A DNA stretch of 45,664 bases from an uncultured Draconibacterium sp. (GTDB lineage: Bacteria; Bacteroidota; Bacteroidia; Bacteroidales; Prolixibacteraceae). A program made the translations under genes and the position numbers. The notes beneath the pieces were generated by a model that worked only from the letters and a program-made list of their open reading frames with translations, was not told the origin of the DNA and ran no database searches. Within the stretch, counting starts at the first letter, position 1; each line of letters begins with the position of its first letter. Shown here piece by piece: positions 33,022 through 40,333 of this stretch. The DNA lies in the NCBI RefSeq assembly GCF_913063105.1, contig NZ_CAJXYQ010000026.1:1-45664 (forward strand). Reading direction: 5' to 3'.

Positions 33022-33774
33022 ATGAATTCAATTTCAGATAAGATCATACAGGGGCGAAAAGCCAAAAGAATCAATCAAAAGGATTTCGCTCAACTAATAG
33101 GTGTTTCTCAACCATCGCTAATTAAATTCGAAAAAGGCGAAACTGATTTAATACCACTTGGCGTTGCAAAAAAAATATCAAACGAGCTCGACATTCCATT
33201 TACGGAGCTTTTTGATATTGAATCACTCAACAACAGAAGAACTATTTTATTAGAAAAAATTGATGAACTTGAAGAAAAATCAATAAAACTTAAGAGTGAG
33301 ATAAATGATAAAGAGCTACTAATTGACTTTTTCAAAGAGAAATATAAAAACCTATATGTAAAAAAAATAGAGCGTGATTTTACTGATTACATAGAATTAC
33401 TTAATGAAATTTATGAAGGAATCAGAAATTTTGATTCCGATGAAATGAAAGATAAGCTCAAAGAGCAGTTAGTGCTTGAAAAAGAATATATGAAGGATAC
33501 TATTAAAGGTATTTTAAAAGAAGGTATTTTTACTGATTTTGAACTATTAGAACTGCTCTACCTTAACGACATTTACCTTACGGCTATAGTAGAATCTGAA
33601 AATAATATAGCTGCCAAATTAACGGAATATTGGAGTGAATTCATGGATATTTCCCAGTCCAAAGTAGAACAATTTCTTTTCTGGCATGATAAGCGAGAAG
33701 AAGAAAGAACCCAAAAACACAAGGCTCAATTACAAAGACTAAAACAGGATAACGATTTAAATAAAAATAATTGA
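33022..33774 (+). CDS. XRE-family repressor with coiled coil and unknown C-terminal domain
   Basis: A 250-residue regulator. Residues about 5-60 form an XRE helix-turn-helix (GRKAKRINQKDFAQLIGVSQPSLIKFEKGE); about 70-115 are a coiled coil for oligomerisation; the C-terminal 130 residues are helical and unrecognised. There is no S24 peptidase domain and no Ser-Lys self-cleavage motif, so SOS-induced autocleavage is unlikely. That is the situation of satellite repressors such as SaPI Stl, which are relieved by a helper-phage protein; the comparison is inference. It is the element's only gene on the plus strand and is convergent with the integrase gene. Confidence 0.88.
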   Translation: MNSISDKIIQGRKAKRINQKDFAQLIGVSQPSLIKFEKGETDLIPLGVAKKISNELDIPFTELFDIESLNNRRTILLEKIDELEEKSIKLKSEINDKELLIDFFKEKYKNLYVKKIERDFTDYIELLNEIYEGIRNFDSDEMKDKLKEQLVLEKEYMKDTIKGILKEGIFTDFELLELLYLNDIYLTAIVESENNIAAKLTEYWSEFMDISQSKVEQFLFWHDKREEERTQKHKAQLQRLKQDNDLNKNN

Positions 33775-33775
33775 T

Positions 33776-33832
33776 TTTTCTTTTCAAATATCCCTCATAA
33801 AAACTAAAAAGGGAGGGTGTTTGAAAAGAAAA
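33776..33832. terminator. bidirectional terminator between repressor and integrase genes
   Basis: TTTTCTTTTCAAA (33776-33788) and TTTGAAAAGAAAA (33820-33832) are perfect 13-base complements, with inner pairing CCCTC/GAGGG. T-rich sequence flanks it on both strands, suiting the two convergent genes. Confidence 0.82.
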
Positions 33833-33932
33833 TTACCTATAAATTTTATGATCAATCCGCCACCGGGCGGAAGTATTTGTTATACAAATGCACATCTTGC
33901 CGACCTCTCCCCCACCGTATTTATTAAAAAAT

Positions 33933-35153
33933 CTAAACATCTAGCTTTTTGGCTGCTTCAATTCTTTCCGAATGATCGAGTTCTTTAAGATAAATTTGTG
34001 TTGTTTTTAGATCACTGTGCCCCATCATTTCGCTTATTGTAAGCGGAGAAATTCCTTCTTTGGCCAATACACTTGCAAAAGTGTGTCGCACGGTGTACGT
34101 GGTTACCTTCATCGGGATCTCTAACTCATTTGCGATGCCTCTTAAAATGCCGTTGTATTTTTTCAGTGCTGTTTTACGCCTTGTCCTCATTTGCTCGGGT
34201 GTAATATGGATGTATTCATTCAGGATCGGGAAAATATATTTATTATCGGTTCGGCTGCGGTAATATTTCAAAATATCGAGGGCTCTTGGTAATAGTGGTG
34301 TTTCATACAATTTACCGCCTTTGCTTCTATTATACTGCAGTAATGTAATTCCATTTGAGTAGATTATATTCTTTTCTTCGATTTTTGCAATATCGGCAAA
34401 GTTTATTCCTTCGCAGAAGTAAATAAACGCCGCCAATTGTATTGCATCAAACTTGTCGGTTCCTGGTTTGGCATCATAATTTAAAAGGCCAAGTATTTGA
34501 TCTTTGGTTATTGCACGTTTCGCCGTTTGGTGTTTCAATTGTTTCCAGTTAAATCCATCAAAAGGATAGTAATTAAAATCTTCTTCTTTCCGAGCGCGAT
34601 TGTATACGGCCCGTATTGTTCTAAGGTAATTACTTATAGTACCTGGTTTTAATTCTTTTGACTGGCAATGCTCAACAAATAGCTGCAGATCTTTTTTTGA
34701 AATTGCAGTCATTTCTTTGTCCTTCCCTATGTATTTTTCGAATTGATTTTTGGCAATTTCATACGCTGCAGCATTCCCAACCTTACCGGCATTTTTTAGC
34801 CGGGTTATAATCTTATCGGTATAATCGAATAAACATAGCTTAGTTACTTTGTGATGATATTTTCGTGTAAAATCATCATGTGAAAATCCGGGAGAAAGGT
34901 TTTCCAGGTCAATAAGTATTTCTTCTGCAGTAGCAATCGATTTTGAGATATTTCGATTTGCCTTTTTATAGTTAGGAAAAGTTTTATTAAATCTTCTATC
35001 TGTTGAATCCCATTGCCCAGGAATACATTTAAAAGTATTACCCAAACTATAATATTTATTTTTGCGATTGATTGTTACCTGCAGGTAAACCGGGTGAGTT
35101 TTATCTTTATAGGTTTTACTTTTAAACAATACAATTTTTGCACTGGCTGCCAT
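33933..35153 (-). CDS. int: tyrosine recombinase (integrase) of the element
   Basis: A 406-residue site-specific recombinase with the Bacteroidota layout: N-terminal arm-binding domain (about 1-80), SAM-like core-binding domain (about 100-190) and C-terminal catalytic domain. Visible active-site residues are Arg356-His357 (TVRHTFAS), His379 (MMGHSD) and the nucleophile Tyr388 (TTQIYLKEL). At the expected first catalytic arginine the motif reads FCEGINFADI, with Glu where many relatives have Arg. ATG 35153 is chosen because the upstream in-frame extension runs through the paired arm site at 35170-35190. It integrates the element into tRNA-Pro. Confidence 0.92.
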   Translation of the reverse strand: MAASAKIVLFKSKTYKDKTHPVYLQVTINRKNKYYSLGNTFKCIPGQWDSTDRRFNKTFPNYKKANRNISKSIATAEEILIDLENLSPGFSHDDFTRKYHHKVTKLCLFDYTDKIITRLKNAGKVGNAAAYEIAKNQFEKYIGKDKEMTAISKKDLQLFVEHCQSKELKPGTISNYLRTIRAVYNRARKEEDFNYYPFDGFNWKQLKHQTAKRAITKDQILGLLNYDAKPGTDKFDAIQLAAFIYFCEGINFADIAKIEEKNIIYSNGITLLQYNRSKGGKLYETPLLPRALDILKYYRSRTDNKYIFPILNEYIHITPEQMRTRRKTALKKYNGILRGIANELEIPMKVTTYTVRHTFASVLAKEGISPLTISEMMGHSDLKTTQIYLKELDHSERIEAAKKLDV

Positions 35154-35169
35154 ATCAAAGTTTAATAAA

Positions 35170-35190
35170 GTTTGAACATAGTTTGAACAA
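35170..35190 (+). repeat. right arm-type site: tandem GTTTGAACA pair
   Basis: Identical to the 21 bases at 21483-21503 and in the same orientation. It starts 17 bases upstream of the integrase ATG, so the protein bound here could also control its own gene. Phased A-tracts (AAAAC repeats, 35188-35230) lie next to it and may bend the DNA. Confidence 0.7.
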
Positions 35191-35282
35191 AACACTAAAA
35201 CAAAGTAAAACAAAATAAATTAAAACAAACTATATTGCTCAATATTAGATTATTATAAAACACAAAAAAACAAATCGCACTT

Positions 35283-35326
35283 TTTGGGAGCAGGGGGTCC
35301 CAGGTTCGAATCCTGGTATCCCGACC
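35283..35326 (+). repeat. attachment site, right copy (attR core)
   Basis: A perfect 44-bp copy of the tRNA-Pro 3' half. It is a tRNA fragment only: the acceptor 5' strand and D-arm are missing, so it is not a gene. Confidence 0.93.
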
Positions 35327-35330
35327 ACTG

Positions 35331-35367
35331 AAAAAAGGAGTTAAACTTTTGTTTACTCCTTTTTTTA
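35331..35367 (+). terminator. former terminator of the tRNA operon, now beyond attR
   Basis: AAAGGAGT plus AAAC pairs with GTTTACTCCTTT with one bulged T, followed by TTTTTTT. It resembles the terminator at 21445-21478. It is presumably the chromosomal original, separated from the tRNA by the insertion. The rest of 35368-35555 shows nothing. Confidence 0.75.
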
Positions 35368-35555
35368 TGCTGTCAAATTCTTGTCGTATAAGGTATATAG
35401 TTATTCCAATTATTTCTTCGACTTTTCGAACCTCAGCATTCCTGTTAGAACGTTGTTTTTACCTTTTTTAAGACTTGGAACCAAAAATACACCACTAAAT
35501 ACAATCATCACCTACCTGTTATAAAATAGCTTAATAACCACCTAAAAAAAATTAA

Positions 35556-36677
35556 CTAATATTTTTTAAGCGGTATCACCATATTCCATGTTTTGTCGAA
35601 ACTCCAGGCTTTATCGCCATTTCCTGTTGCTGCAAAAAAGTGGGTTGGTATGCCGTCTTCAATAAGGAGGAAAGGGCGCTCAAAATGGTTTTGATGCGTT
35701 GTTGTTCCATCATCCCACAAAATATCGCGACTGTAGGCTTTTACCTTGTCGAACAACTGCCAGTTTACACCATCGTTGCTCCACACATGAATTCCGCCTC
35801 CTTCTTCGCCACAAATCTCGCCCGAGCGATCTTTAATAATGGCTTCGTATTTTTCGCCGTTCCACCACACATACGGATCTTCAACATCAATATGCTCTTG
35901 CCCTGGCTTTTCGAAACGGAATATTGGTTTATCGCTAAGTCTTTCGTACGGGCCCTCGGGGTTGGTGGCTTTTGCCACACCCAATAAAAGAGGTGGTTGC
36001 GGACCATGTTCCGACGATTTATACATCAACAGAATTTCGCCGGTTTTATCGTTCACAACCGGTGCAGGGTTTGAGGTAATTGAGGCATCCCATTTTCCGG
36101 GGCGAGGCTCAATTACCGGTTTATCCAAACGTTTCCAGGGACCGTAAACACTGTCGCTAATCGCCACACCAACACGCTTGTTCATCCAGGCTGCAGTCCA
36201 GTTTTCGTTAGGTAATTCCTTATTTTCAAGGCTTGGCTGTTCAAAATCGTAAGTATTTCCAAAGTAGTACAACAGAAATTTGTCTTTGTATTTTACAACA
36301 CGCGGATTGTGAGTGCACATGCCATCCCAGTACTCTTTCCCGCGCATGGGCAGGGCAACTTTTACTGTTTTGTAGGGGCCAACCGGTGTATCGGCCACAG
36401 CATGTACCACTTCAGAGTTGGTCACCCATTTTCCGAAGCCCAGCGCTTTTAACCAGCGGCTGGCAAACATATGGTATTTCCCGTCTTCGCCTTGTATTAC
36501 CGACGAACCCCAAACCCAATAATCCGGGTCCTGGTATCCACCACCTACAGGTGCCGGTAAAATACGGTCGATAAATGCAATTTCGCGGGTTGTCTTAGCA
36601 CAGGCCAACAAGCCTGATGATAATGAAATACCTGCAGCTGAAAGTATTGAATTTTGGATAAAGTGGCGTCGTTTCAT
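35556..36677 (-). CDS. GH43-like five-bladed beta-propeller glycosidase, Tat-type lipoprotein
   Basis: A 373-residue exported protein. The N-terminus has a twin-arginine-like signal (KRRHFIQ) and a lipobox (GLLAC), so it is probably a folded-export lipoprotein. The rest is a repetitive beta-propeller with family-43-like blocks: QDPDYWVWGSSVIQGEDGKYHMFASR, THNPRVVKYKDKFLLYYFG, and HIDVEDPYVWWNGEKYEAI, which supply candidate acidic residues. The exact glycoside hydrolase family is not certain. It lies 134 bases downstream of a GH92 gene on the same strand. A fragment of a second such gene survives at 39195-39395. Confidence 0.85.
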   Translation of the reverse strand: MKRRHFIQNSILSAAGISLSSGLLACAKTTREIAFIDRILPAPVGGGYQDPDYWVWGSSVIQGEDGKYHMFASRWLKALGFGKWVTNSEVVHAVADTPVGPYKTVKVALPMRGKEYWDGMCTHNPRVVKYKDKFLLYYFGNTYDFEQPSLENKELPNENWTAAWMNKRVGVAISDSVYGPWKRLDKPVIEPRPGKWDASITSNPAPVVNDKTGEILLMYKSSEHGPQPPLLLGVAKATNPEGPYERLSDKPIFRFEKPGQEHIDVEDPYVWWNGEKYEAIIKDRSGEICGEEGGGIHVWSNDGVNWQLFDKVKAYSRDILWDDGTTTHQNHFERPFLLIEDGIPTHFFAATGNGDKAWSFDKTWNMVIPLKKY

Positions 36678-36811
36678 TTTTTAATTTTTTTCGTTCATTT
36701 TTAGAAAACCGATTTATCTGTTTAAAATCTAACGAATAAAGGCCGGTAAATATAAGAGACAGCAAGCGGTTAATAGGGACACATTTTGTGATAGTTTATA
36801 AAATCGCTTAT

Positions 36812-39148
36812 TTATTTCTCTATGGGCAAAGGGTCTTTTAGCCCCCAGTTTTTATTCGGCTCCGTTCCCAATTCCAGTTCCAGTGTGCCGCCTTTTTCAA
36901 AATCGGAGTGATAAAACCAACACTTTTCCCAAGGCTTACCATTTAATTTGGCCGCCTGAATATAAGTATGTTCCGGCTGATTGGTTTTAATCACAAACTT
37001 TTCACCTGAATAATAGTTGGGATTTAGCTGGATGCTAATTTCATTAAATAACGGACTTGTAATTTCATAATAAGGTTTTACCGCAGCCCCTCCATCAACC
37101 TGAAATAATCCGATTGCCATTAACACACCCAGAGCCCCCATTTGCCCCTGGTCTTCGTCGCCTTTATAGCCATCGTAAGGCGTAATATCGCCATAGGCCT
37201 CTTTTACTTTTCGCACCCACTTTTGGGTAAGCCATGGCGCTCCCGAGTAGTTAAACAAATGCGCCATTCCGGTACCGGGCTGGTTCCCATAGTCAATCCA
37301 GTTAGCCGCATGGTTTTTGTTAATTCCAACAAAATCGAGCTTTTCGCCTTCGTTAAAACACCAATCCAAAAAATGGGTATACTTTTCGTTGCCACCAAAA
37401 AGTTCGATTAATCCGGCCATATCGTGTGGAACAAAATGCGTGTAGATAGCCGAGTTACTTTCGCAAAAACCCCGTGCATTAAAATCTTCAACCACCGGCT
37501 GAAAATCTTCGATCCAACTACCGTCCATTTCGCGCGGATGAATCATGCGGGTTTCAGGATTCCACAGGTGCTTGTAATTTTCCGATCGTTCCACAAACAA
37601 CTCATAATCGCTATCTTTTCCAAGGGATTTTGCCATTTGTGCCAAACACCAATCCTGGTAGGCATATTCCAGGGTCATCGATGCCCCGTCCTTATGGCCA
37701 CCTTTTGCTTTAATTCCCTCCGGAACCCAACCCTGTTTTACGTAATACTGCATTCCTCCGCCAAAGGCGGGTGTATTGTGTTCGTATCCGGCATGGTCGC
37801 GTGAACCACCTACAAATGCATTTTTACGTAAACCTTCATAGGCTTTTTCAGCATCGTAATTTCGGATTCCTTTATTATAGGCTGTTGCAAAAAACGAGGT
37901 TGACGGATCGCCAATCATTACAAAAGTATAGTTCCCACCTGAAGGTCCGCGTGGAATTAATCCGCCATTTTGGTACATATCAACCATGGTGTTACAAAAA
38001 CCATCCATCACTTCGGGGTATACCATCGACCAGAGAATATTCAACGACCAGTGGCTGCCCCACCACGCATCAAAATTATAATGCGGGAACAGCGGCTCAC
38101 CGTTTTCATCTACACGAACCGAACGTACCACAGCGTTTTCACCCGTTCTGTCCATGTACTTTCCATCTACATCGCTTACAATTCTTCGCCCAAGTAACGA
38201 GCGCCATAAATCAGTATAAAACTTAATTTGTTGCTGCTCAGTTCCTCCTTCTATCTCAATTCTTCCCAACCACTCGTTCCATTCATCAACTGAAGATTGA
38301 ACAACCCGGTCGAAATCCCAATGGTTAATTTCGGTATCGAGGTTTAAGCGGGCTTGATCGGTACTTACATACGAAATTCCAACTTTCATTAAAATTTCTT
38401 CTTTTTCTTCTGAATCGAAAAATAAAGCGGCACCAGCATTTACTCCCTGGATGGTATCGGGCGCATTGGCCAAGAGCTTTTTATCTTTCCAGCCTTTTAT
38501 CGAACTGAAAGGCTTATTTAGGCGTGCTACAAAATAAACAGGAGTATCTTTGGGGCGACGACCTGTCTTGCTTAGTACCTGAATTCCTGCAATTTCAGTA
38601 TCGCTAACTTTCCATACTTTCGAGTAGACCGTAGGCCCATGGGCAAGCTTTGCCCCAGTATCAAAAATAATGGCCTTATTTTTCTTTTCGGGGAAGGAGT
38701 ACCTGTGAAAACCAACGCGTGTTGAAGAAGTAAGCTCTGCTGTTATTTCGTAATCATCGAGCACCACTTTATGGTATCCGGGTTTCGCCACTTCGGTATC
38801 GTGAGTAAAAGCTGATTGGTATGCATTCATTCCTAAATGCCCTTTAAACTCGCCTGTTGTTGGCATTACAGCAATGCCTGCCAACTGCCAGGCATGTATA
38901 TGGCTAAAACAACGAATGGTTTTGCTATCGTATAAATACCCTGAACTCCATGTTTTATCAGTATCAGTGTCGGGACTAAGGTTTACCATGCCAAACGGAC
39001 GAGATGCCGAATTAAAATAAAACCAGCGCGAATTGTGGGTATCAACAAATGGATTTACCAGGTCTACCGGCATTTTTTGTGCTTCTGTGTAATAGACCGA
39101 CAACAACAACAGAAACAAAAAAAGAATACGTTTTTGGTTACAGTTCAT
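36812..39148 (-). CDS. GH92 family alpha-mannosidase, secreted
   Basis: A 778-residue glycosidase of family GH92, calcium-dependent exo-alpha-mannosidases common in Bacteroidota and used on mannose-containing glycans. A signal peptide (about 1-23, ending TEAQK) leads to the periplasm or outside. The N-terminal beta-sandwich domain starts with VNPFVDT and SRPFGMVNLSPDTD. The (alpha/alpha)6 catalytic domain has GASMTLEYAYQDW, the GTGMAHLFNYSGAPW block and DEDQGQMGALGVLMAIGLFQV, the usual site of catalytic acids. The linkage specificity cannot be read. It is probably cotranscribed with the GH43-like gene 134 bases downstream. Confidence 0.94.
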   Translation of the reverse strand: MNCNQKRILFLFLLLLSVYYTEAQKMPVDLVNPFVDTHNSRWFYFNSASRPFGMVNLSPDTDTDKTWSSGYLYDSKTIRCFSHIHAWQLAGIAVMPTTGEFKGHLGMNAYQSAFTHDTEVAKPGYHKVVLDDYEITAELTSSTRVGFHRYSFPEKKNKAIIFDTGAKLAHGPTVYSKVWKVSDTEIAGIQVLSKTGRRPKDTPVYFVARLNKPFSSIKGWKDKKLLANAPDTIQGVNAGAALFFDSEEKEEILMKVGISYVSTDQARLNLDTEINHWDFDRVVQSSVDEWNEWLGRIEIEGGTEQQQIKFYTDLWRSLLGRRIVSDVDGKYMDRTGENAVVRSVRVDENGEPLFPHYNFDAWWGSHWSLNILWSMVYPEVMDGFCNTMVDMYQNGGLIPRGPSGGNYTFVMIGDPSTSFFATAYNKGIRNYDAEKAYEGLRKNAFVGGSRDHAGYEHNTPAFGGGMQYYVKQGWVPEGIKAKGGHKDGASMTLEYAYQDWCLAQMAKSLGKDSDYELFVERSENYKHLWNPETRMIHPREMDGSWIEDFQPVVEDFNARGFCESNSAIYTHFVPHDMAGLIELFGGNEKYTHFLDWCFNEGEKLDFVGINKNHAANWIDYGNQPGTGMAHLFNYSGAPWLTQKWVRKVKEAYGDITPYDGYKGDEDQGQMGALGVLMAIGLFQVDGGAAVKPYYEITSPLFNEISIQLNPNYYSGEKFVIKTNQPEHTYIQAAKLNGKPWEKCWFYHSDFEKGGTLELELGTEPNKNWGLKDPLPIEK

Positions 39149-39194
39149 ATCTAAATTTTTATTCGAAGATTGTAAAAATTTTGCTTATTACTCT

Positions 39195-39395
39195 CTAAAA
39201 AATAGTTTTTAAAGGAATTAACATGTTCCATGTTTTATCAAACTTCCAGCCTTTAGGTCCGTTGCCGGTTGCGGCAAACAAATGGGTAGGCACGCCATTT
39301 TCAATCAGCAAGAAGGGCATTCCAAAATGATTTTGATGTATAATTGTTCCATCGTCCCAAAGCACATCTCCACCTGGCCCGATGGCAGTGCTTTG
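39195..39395 (-). pseudogene. 3' remnant of a second GH43-like gene
   Basis: On the minus strand a 66-codon open stretch without a start ends in TAG at 39195. It reads GDVLWDDGTIIHQNHFGMPF and continues through PTHLFAATGNGPKGW and WNMLIPL, aligning closely with the last 55 residues of the protein at 35556-36677 (ILWDDGTTTHQNHFERPF, PTHFFAATGNGDKAW). An in-frame TAA at 39398-39396 ends the similarity. The rest of the gene has been deleted; it lies just upstream of the GH92 gene. The DNA from 39399 to 39530 holds nothing I recognise. Confidence 0.85.
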
Positions 39396-39530
39396 TTATA
39401 AAAAAGTAAGCGCCACGAAATTAATCTCATAAATACAACGATAATATAAAATTACTTATAAAAACAGCTCCGGCTTCAAATAAAACAAAACAACACACTA
39501 TTTAAAAGCTACTTAATTTATTAACTAATC

Positions 39531-39561
39531 TTTAACAGCTTAGATATTTCTTTTACCTTTG
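39531..39561 (+). promoter_or_regulatory. promoter of the XRE-cupin regulator gene
   Basis: TTTA (39531-39534), 19 bases, then TACCTTTG (39554-39561), close to TTTG-N19-TAnnTTTG. The leader before ATG 39623 is about 55 bases. Confidence 0.62.
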
Positions 39562-39622
39562 TTGGCAATGTCATTTTTTTGTGGCACTAACAAAAAAATT
39601 AACAACCAGGTAGAGCTAATTT

Positions 39623-40174
39623 ATGAAACGACTAGGGGAAAGAATACGAAGAAAAAGAGAAAACTTACACCTAAGGCTTAACGATTTAGCTGGAAAAATA
39701 GGAATCAGCTCCAGTGCGTTATCGCAAATTGAAAATGCAAAAGCTTTTCCATCCATTCTTACCTTAAAAAATATTGCCGACAGTTTAAATACAACTGTTG
39801 GTGAATTAATTGGAGAAAATGAAACCCTGTTACAACAACCGCTGATTTCGGACAAGCAGAAAAAATTTGTGCAGAAAAATAAAAGCGGAACCAAACTTTT
39901 CCTGCTTTCGCACCACGATCCGCATAAGCAAATGGAGACATACCTTCTTGAGTTTGTGCCTAATTCAGACAGTAATGGAATTATGACCAATCATCCCGGA
40001 CAAGAGTTTTGCTACTTAACCGAGGGAAAACTGGCTATAACACTCGAGGACAAAACTTACGATTTGGAAGTAGGAGATAGTTTCTATTTCAATTCAAACA
40101 TTATGCATAACGCCAAAAATATTCACAATGGTGTTACCCGGGCAATTTGGGTGGTTACTCCTCCAAACATTTAG
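39623..40174 (+). CDS. XRE-cupin transcriptional regulator
   Basis: A 183-residue regulator: an XRE helix-turn-helix at about residues 6-62 (LNDLAGKIGISSSALSQIENAKAFPS) and a C-terminal cupin domain at about 108-180 with the metal-ligand region HPGQEFCYLTEGKLAITLEDK and GDSFYFNSNIMHNAKN. Regulators of this build sense a small molecule in the cupin and control a neighbouring metabolic gene. The next gene, DUF4914, is 159 bases downstream on the same strand, and the gap carries palindromes, so it is the likely target; the ligand is unknown. Confidence 0.9.
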   Translation: MKRLGERIRRKRENLHLRLNDLAGKIGISSSALSQIENAKAFPSILTLKNIADSLNTTVGELIGENETLLQQPLISDKQKKFVQKNKSGTKLFLLSHHDPHKQMETYLLEFVPNSDSNGIMTNHPGQEFCYLTEGKLAITLEDKTYDLEVGDSFYFNSNIMHNAKNIHNGVTRAIWVVTPPNI

Positions 40175-40198
40175 AAAAACACTGCAATTTTCATCTCT

Positions 40199-40235
40199 AC
40201 TTAATAAGTTAATAAATACTTAAATAGTATTAAGT
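40199..40235. promoter_or_regulatory. candidate operators: ACTTAA palindromes
   Basis: ACTTAATAAGT (40199-40209) is a perfect 11-base palindrome, and ACTTAAATAGTATTAAGT (40218-40235) is an inverted repeat of ACTTAA with a 6-base spacer. Both lie upstream of the promoter at 40272, fitting control by the XRE-cupin protein. Confidence 0.6.
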
Positions 40236-40271
40236 TCTTCTTCATTTTTTAAACGATACTAAAGCTTTTTA

Positions 40272-40279
40272 TAGTTTTG
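40272..40279 (+). promoter_or_regulatory. -7 box of DUF4914 gene promoter
   Basis: TAGTTTTG matches TAnnTTTG, 54 bases before ATG 40334. The -33 box is weak, as expected for a regulated promoter. Confidence 0.62.
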
Positions 40280-40287
40280 CGCCACGT

Positions 40288-40310
40288 TACCGGCACGAGT
40301 TAAGCCGGTA
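40288..40310 (+). other. leader hairpin of the DUF4914 gene
   Basis: TACCGGC (40288-40294) and GCCGGTA (40304-40310) form a perfect 7-base stem with a 9-base loop near the mRNA 5' end. There is no T-run after it, so it is probably an mRNA stabiliser or regulator rather than a terminator. Confidence 0.55.
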
Positions 40311-40333
40311 CAATAACTCAAAAAAGTATTAGT

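Larger units (their letters stand above)
21393..35326. mobile_element. integrated phage-satellite-like element with a tail module
   Basis: About 13.9 kb bounded by a perfect 44-bp direct repeat of the tRNA-Pro 3' half. Right part: tyrosine integrase, repressor/Cro-like switch, excisionase-like HTH, RHH protein, VapE-type helicase and small unknown genes. Left part: an independently promoted module with an RHH protein, three SH3-like small proteins, a tape measure protein and two likely tail proteins. No terminase, portal, capsid, head protease, tail tube, sheath or lysis gene is recognisable, and no relaxase or conjugation gene. Reading frames look intact, many with 4-base overlaps. The family could be a phage satellite or a head-deleted prophage. 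Confidence 0.88.

Noticed and set aside
35154..35213. N-terminal extension of the integrase
   Set aside because: The extra 20 residues are translated from the paired arm-site repeat and adjacent A-rich DNA; ATG 35153 starts the family's usual N-terminus.
35283..35326. Second tRNA-Pro gene
   Set aside because: Only the 3' half is present; the 5' acceptor strand, D-arm and 5' anticodon stem are missing. It is the attR core.
21393..35326. Integrative conjugative element
   Set aside because: No relaxase, coupling protein or tra genes are visible; the tape measure and VapE genes point to a phage-related element.
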